Shown here: piece by piece, positions 6,742-8,442 of the stretch
How the letters are laid out: each line of letters opens with the position of its first letter
Numbering within the stretch: the first letter of the stretch is position 1
Assembly (NCBI GenBank): GCA_945980015.1
Contig: CAMFQI010000028.1
Span: 1-8,442, forward strand
Source: an uncultured Eubacterium sp.
GTDB taxonomy: Bacteria; Bacillota; Clostridia; Oscillospirales; Acutalibacteraceae
Length of the DNA: 8,442 nt
Direction: 5' to 3'
Translations under genes and position numbers: made by a program
The notes under the pieces: generated by a model
Told to the model about the DNA's origin: nothing
The model's database searches: none
Seen by the model: only the letters and a program-made list of their open reading frames with translations

Positions 6742-8046
6742 GAGGATTTAGTGGCTATCAATGAGACGAACTTCCCCGATAAGAATTTCCGTGCAATCAT
6801 TACGGAAATTTACGACGTGAACGCCAACGGCTACCTCGAAGCAAGCGAACGCACAAAGACGATGATGACCGTTTCGGGCTATCTTGAAGAAATATGCGGT
6901 GCCGACGCAAAAATTGAGACGTTAAAGGGCGTTGAATATTTCTATAATCTTTCAAAGCTTTATTGCGCAGGTATCGGCTTAAAGGAGCTTGACGTTCATC
7001 TTAACACAAAGCTCACACGTATTACCTGTATGGGTAACGAGCTTACCTCGATTAATTTGGGTACGCTCAATGCACTGACATATCTCGATTGCTCGGTTAA
7101 CAATATTACCGCTCTTGATATAAGCGGCACGCCGAATATCGAAACTCTGCTTTGCAATTCAAATGCGATTGCAAGCATTGACGTTTCGTCGCTTGCAAAT
7201 CTTACAACGCTTTATATCAACCAAAACGAGCTTTCCGAGCTTAATCTTTCTTCAAACGAGAAGCTCACAAATCTTGCCTGCACCTTTAATCATATAAAGG
7301 AGCTTGATTTGAGCAAGAACACACTTCTTGTTGATATTACCGAAAAAATGATAGGCGACCAATGGATTACACAGGACGCCTACATTAACTCAAACAGAAT
7401 TTATATCAACTATGTTTTCAAAAATCCGTACAACCTTATTTCCTCGTCGCTTGACACAAAGAGCGAGGGCGAGGAGGGAGAGACAACAACCTCCGCCTAT
7501 AACGGAAGCGCTTTCGTTGCCGACGAGCTGACAGGCATTGCAGGAAAGCTCACCGACGCAGACGGCGAGAGCAGAGACGGCTTCGTTTACAAGTACAATG
7601 TAAACAACGCAGCCTGCGACGATATGTCCGTAAACATCGAGGTAAAGAGAAACTTCTATCAGGTTGACTTTTATCTTGATGAAACAAAAGAGGTCAGACT
7701 TTCCTACAATCTTGTAATTTCGGGCAATCAGGCAACTGCGCCGCAGATACCCGAAGCCTCCACCTGTAAGGAATTTGTTAAGTGGAGCGAGAACTATACT
7801 AATGTAACGAGAGATATGTCCGTTTATATCGTATGGCGTGACAACCACGACATAGTTAAGAGCTTTAACGATTCAACCGGCATTATCAATATTTATTGTA
7901 CAAAGTGCGACGAAAAGACCGTAAGGTTCGATTTCGGTGCGGCTTACAACAAGAAGACCGGTGAGGACGGCTTCGACGAGATTGGCGACGTTAATCACGA
8001 CGGCGTTATCAATGCAAAGGACTATGCTATTCTCTACAGAATGTAG
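6643..8046 (+). CDS. Secreted InlJ-like cysteine-ladder LRR protein with beta-grasp domain and C-terminal half-dockerin
   Basis: The 467-residue exported protein has a signal peptide (1-33, A-Y-A site), an N-terminal cap beginning VAINETNFPDKNFR with an EF-hand-like loop (58-69), six 21-residue leucine-rich repeats (103-228), a less clear beta-rich linker (about 229-335), a beta-grasp domain of the Flg_new/InlB B-repeat kind (about 336-400, ending FVKWSENYTNVTRDMSVYIVW), a CxxC segment (C419, C422) and one dockerin-type calcium loop (448-467) at the very end. LRR plus beta-grasp architecture is shared with Listeria internalins and many gut Clostridia surface proteins, where it serves protein or glycan binding. 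A dockerin would normally dock onto a cohesin; here only one of the two calcium repeats is present, so that function is doubtful. The start is supported by GAGG and the immediate signal peptide. Specific ligand unknown. Confidence 0.95.
   Translation: MYKFNNKLKRCIASILAALTFATCLSIGGVAYAEDLVAINETNFPDKNFRAIITEIYDVNANGYLEASERTKTMMTVSGYLEEICGADAKIETLKGVEYFYNLSKLYCAGIGLKELDVHLNTKLTRITCMGNELTSINLGTLNALTYLDCSVNNITALDISGTPNIETLLCNSNAIASIDVSSLANLTTLYINQNELSELNLSSNEKLTNLACTFNHIKELDLSKNTLLVDITEKMIGDQWITQDAYINSNRIYINYVFKNPYNLISSSLDTKSEGEEGETTTSAYNGSAFVADELTGIAGKLTDADGESRDGFVYKYNVNNAACDDMSVNIEVKRNFYQVDFYLDETKEVRLSYNLVISGNQATAPQIPEASTCKEFVKWSENYTNVTRDMSVYIVWRDNHDIVKSFNDSTGIINIYCTKCDEKTVRFDFGAAYNKKTGEDGFDEIGDVNHDGVINAKDYAILYRM
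6814..6849 (+). other. EF-hand-like calcium loop in the N-terminal cap
   Basis: Residues 58-69 read DVNANGYLEASE. They carry D, N and N at loop positions 1, 3 and 5, G at 6, a hydrophobic residue at 8 and E at 12, matching the canonical 12-residue EF-hand loop. The N-F-P-D-x-N-F-R segment just before supplies the preceding helix. This cap recurs in LRR surface proteins of gut Firmicutes. Actual calcium binding is inferred. Confidence 0.7.
6949..7326 (+). repeat. Six 21-residue leucine-rich repeats with a cysteine ladder
   Basis: Residues 103-228 divide exactly into six 21-residue units of form L-x-x-L-x-C-x-x-N-x-L/I-x-x-L/I-D/N-L/I-S-x-x-x-x, starting at 103, 124, 145, 166, 187 and 208. Position 6 is cysteine in units 1, 2, 3, 4 and 6 (108, 129, 150, 171, 213) and isoleucine in unit 5 (192). 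A stacked cysteine ladder of this type is the signature of Listeria internalin J. A single-length period with no insertions implies a regular solenoid. Confidence 0.93.
7648..7842 (+). other. Beta-grasp repeat domain (Flg_new / InlB B-repeat type)
   Basis: Residues about 336-400 start FYQVDFYLDETKEV, pass a turn with ATAPQIPEAST and close with FVKWSENYTNVTRDMSVYIVW. The F-x-x-W-x-x-x-x-x-x-V-T-x-D-x-x-V ending is characteristic of these small secreted beta-grasp domains that space or present binding domains on surface proteins. One copy only. Confidence 0.8.
7984..8043 (+). other. Solitary C-terminal dockerin-type calcium loop (half-dockerin)
   Basis: Residues 448-467 read GDVNHDGVINAKDYAILYRM and then stop. 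D449, N451, D453, N457 and D460 occupy positions 1, 3, 5, 9 and 12 of a dockerin F-hand loop, followed by the expected helix start. Type I dockerins have two such repeats of about 22 residues. The second is missing upstream, and none of the three plus-strand frames just after the stop encodes one. Confidence 0.85.
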
Positions 8047-8101
8047 GACTTATAAAATTTATTTGTAATTCGGCACAGCCGTTACAGAAAATGGTGATTA
8101 T
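8047..8101 (+). other. 55-nt intergenic spacer with a small imperfect hairpin
   Basis: TGTAA (8064-8068) pairs with TTACA (8082-8086), and CGGC (8071-8074) pairs with GCCG (8078-8081), around an ACA loop with a two-T bulge on the left arm. No T-run follows (GAAAATGG), so a factor-independent terminator is unlikely. The hairpin may instead affect mRNA processing or translation of the next gene. TATAAA at 8051-8056 resembles a -10 box, but I see no convincing -35. Confidence 0.45.
8093..8098 (+). promoter_or_regulatory. Weak ribosome binding site for the third gene
   Basis: GGTGAT precedes the ATG at 8102 by 3 nt, a close and non-ideal Shine-Dalgarno. It lies just after the hairpin at 8064-8086, so pairing there could influence access to it. 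The immediate signal peptide supports this start. Confidence 0.6.
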
Positions 8102-8442
8102 ATGAAACACAAAAAACTGATTTCGATATTGCTTGCTGTCGTTATGGCGTGCAGTACTCTTTACGGAATGGGAACCATTGTTCTTGCCGATTCAATCAGC
8201 TTTGAGTATGACAGCGAAACCGCAACGCTTACCGTAACGGGAACGGGTGCAATGCAGGATTATACCGAAAACACCCTTTCCTCCCGTCCGTGGAGCGCAT
8301 ATGCAGAAAGTGCACAGACGGTTGTTATCAGCGACGGAATTACGCATGTAGGCGACTATGCCTTTTCGAGATTTTCAGCACTTACATATGTTGAGCTTCA
8401 CGAAAGCGTAACCTCTCTCGGTACAACTGCATTCGGCGGAAA
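8102..8442 (+). CDS. BspA-like LRR_5 secreted surface protein, partial at the window edge
   Basis: The first 113 codons are visible and no stop is reached. Residues 1-29 are a signal peptide (KHKK n-region, L/I/V core, V-L-A before D30). Residues 32-64 form the short beta-rich lead (SFEYDSETATLTVTGTGAM, then R-P-W near 62-64) that commonly precedes BspA-type repeats in Firmicutes. From about 71, LRR_5 repeats start: VVISDGITHVGDYAF, then LTYVELHESVTSLGTTAFGG, with the I-x-x-G-x-x-A-F signature repeated at 23-residue spacing. BspA-like proteins bind host matrix proteins or other bacteria in the cases studied (Tannerella forsythia BspA). Role here is inferred. C17 in V-M-A-C is a marginal lipobox, so a lipoprotein cannot be fully excluded. 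Its C terminus, and hence its anchoring, is out of view. Confidence 0.92.
   Translation, partial: MKHKKLISILLAVVMACSTLYGMGTIVLADSISFEYDSETATLTVTGTGAMQDYTENTLSSRPWSAYAESAQTVVISDGITHVGDYAFSRFSALTYVELHESVTSLGTTAFGG

Noticed and set aside
8064..8086. Intrinsic terminator between the second and third genes
   Set aside because: The stem is short and bulged and is followed by GAAAATGG, not a T-run.
8047..8098. Missing second dockerin repeat hidden by a frameshift
   Set aside because: All three plus-strand frames after the stop were read and none gives a D-x-N-x-D-G loop; the region is AT-rich spacer.
8141..8152. Lipobox (V-M-A-C) in the third protein
   Set aside because: Methionine at -2 is unusual and the hydrophobic core runs on to a good V-L-A site before D30, so ordinary signal peptidase I cleavage is more likely.

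Overview
The window holds three consecutive plus-strand genes, all for exported, repeat-built surface or extracellular proteins. No enzyme, transporter, RNA gene, mobile element or CRISPR array is visible. Strong AGGAGG-type ribosome binding, mixed AGA/CGT arginine codons, moderate GC, Gram-positive-style signal peptides, BIG2/FIVAR modules, a dockerin-type calcium loop and BspA-type leucine-rich repeats together suggest an anaerobic Clostridia member (Oscillospirales/Ruminococcaceae-like), probably from a gut community. That placement is an inference from architecture, not from a phylogenetic marker.

Region 1 (57-6629) is one uninterrupted 2190-residue gene. After a signal peptide come two Ig-like domains, each apparently interrupted before its last strand by a helical segment of 75-90 residues. 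Four more bacterial Ig-like (BIG2-type) domains follow, then a tandem array of a composite module of about 265 residues: one FIVAR-like helical hairpin plus two Ig-like domains (here called A and B). There are four full modules and an altered fifth that ends in two A-like domains. In total I see about 16 Ig-like and 5 FIVAR-like units. No LPXTG motif, C-terminal membrane helix, SLH domain or dockerin is present.

Region 2 (6643-8046) starts 13 nt downstream and encodes a 467-residue protein: signal peptide, EF-hand-like loop, six exact 21-residue leucine-rich repeats with a cysteine ladder like that of Listeria internalin J, a beta-grasp repeat domain (Flg_new/InlB B-repeat type), a CxxC segment, and a single dockerin-type calcium loop right at the C terminus. 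Only half of a normal dockerin is present.

Region 3 (8102 to the window end) starts after a 55-nt gap that contains a small imperfect hairpin. It encodes the first 113 residues of a BspA-like LRR_5 protein and runs off the edge.

The tight spacing and shared exported, recognition-type design suggest one transcription unit for a set of adhesion or scaffold proteins. FIVAR, BIG2, InlJ-like and BspA-like domains are generally linked to binding of glycans, host matrix or cell walls, but no ligand can be read from the sequence. The most distinctive features are the interrupted N-terminal Ig domains, the composite array with cysteine sets confined to modules 1 and 2, and the solitary half-dockerin.
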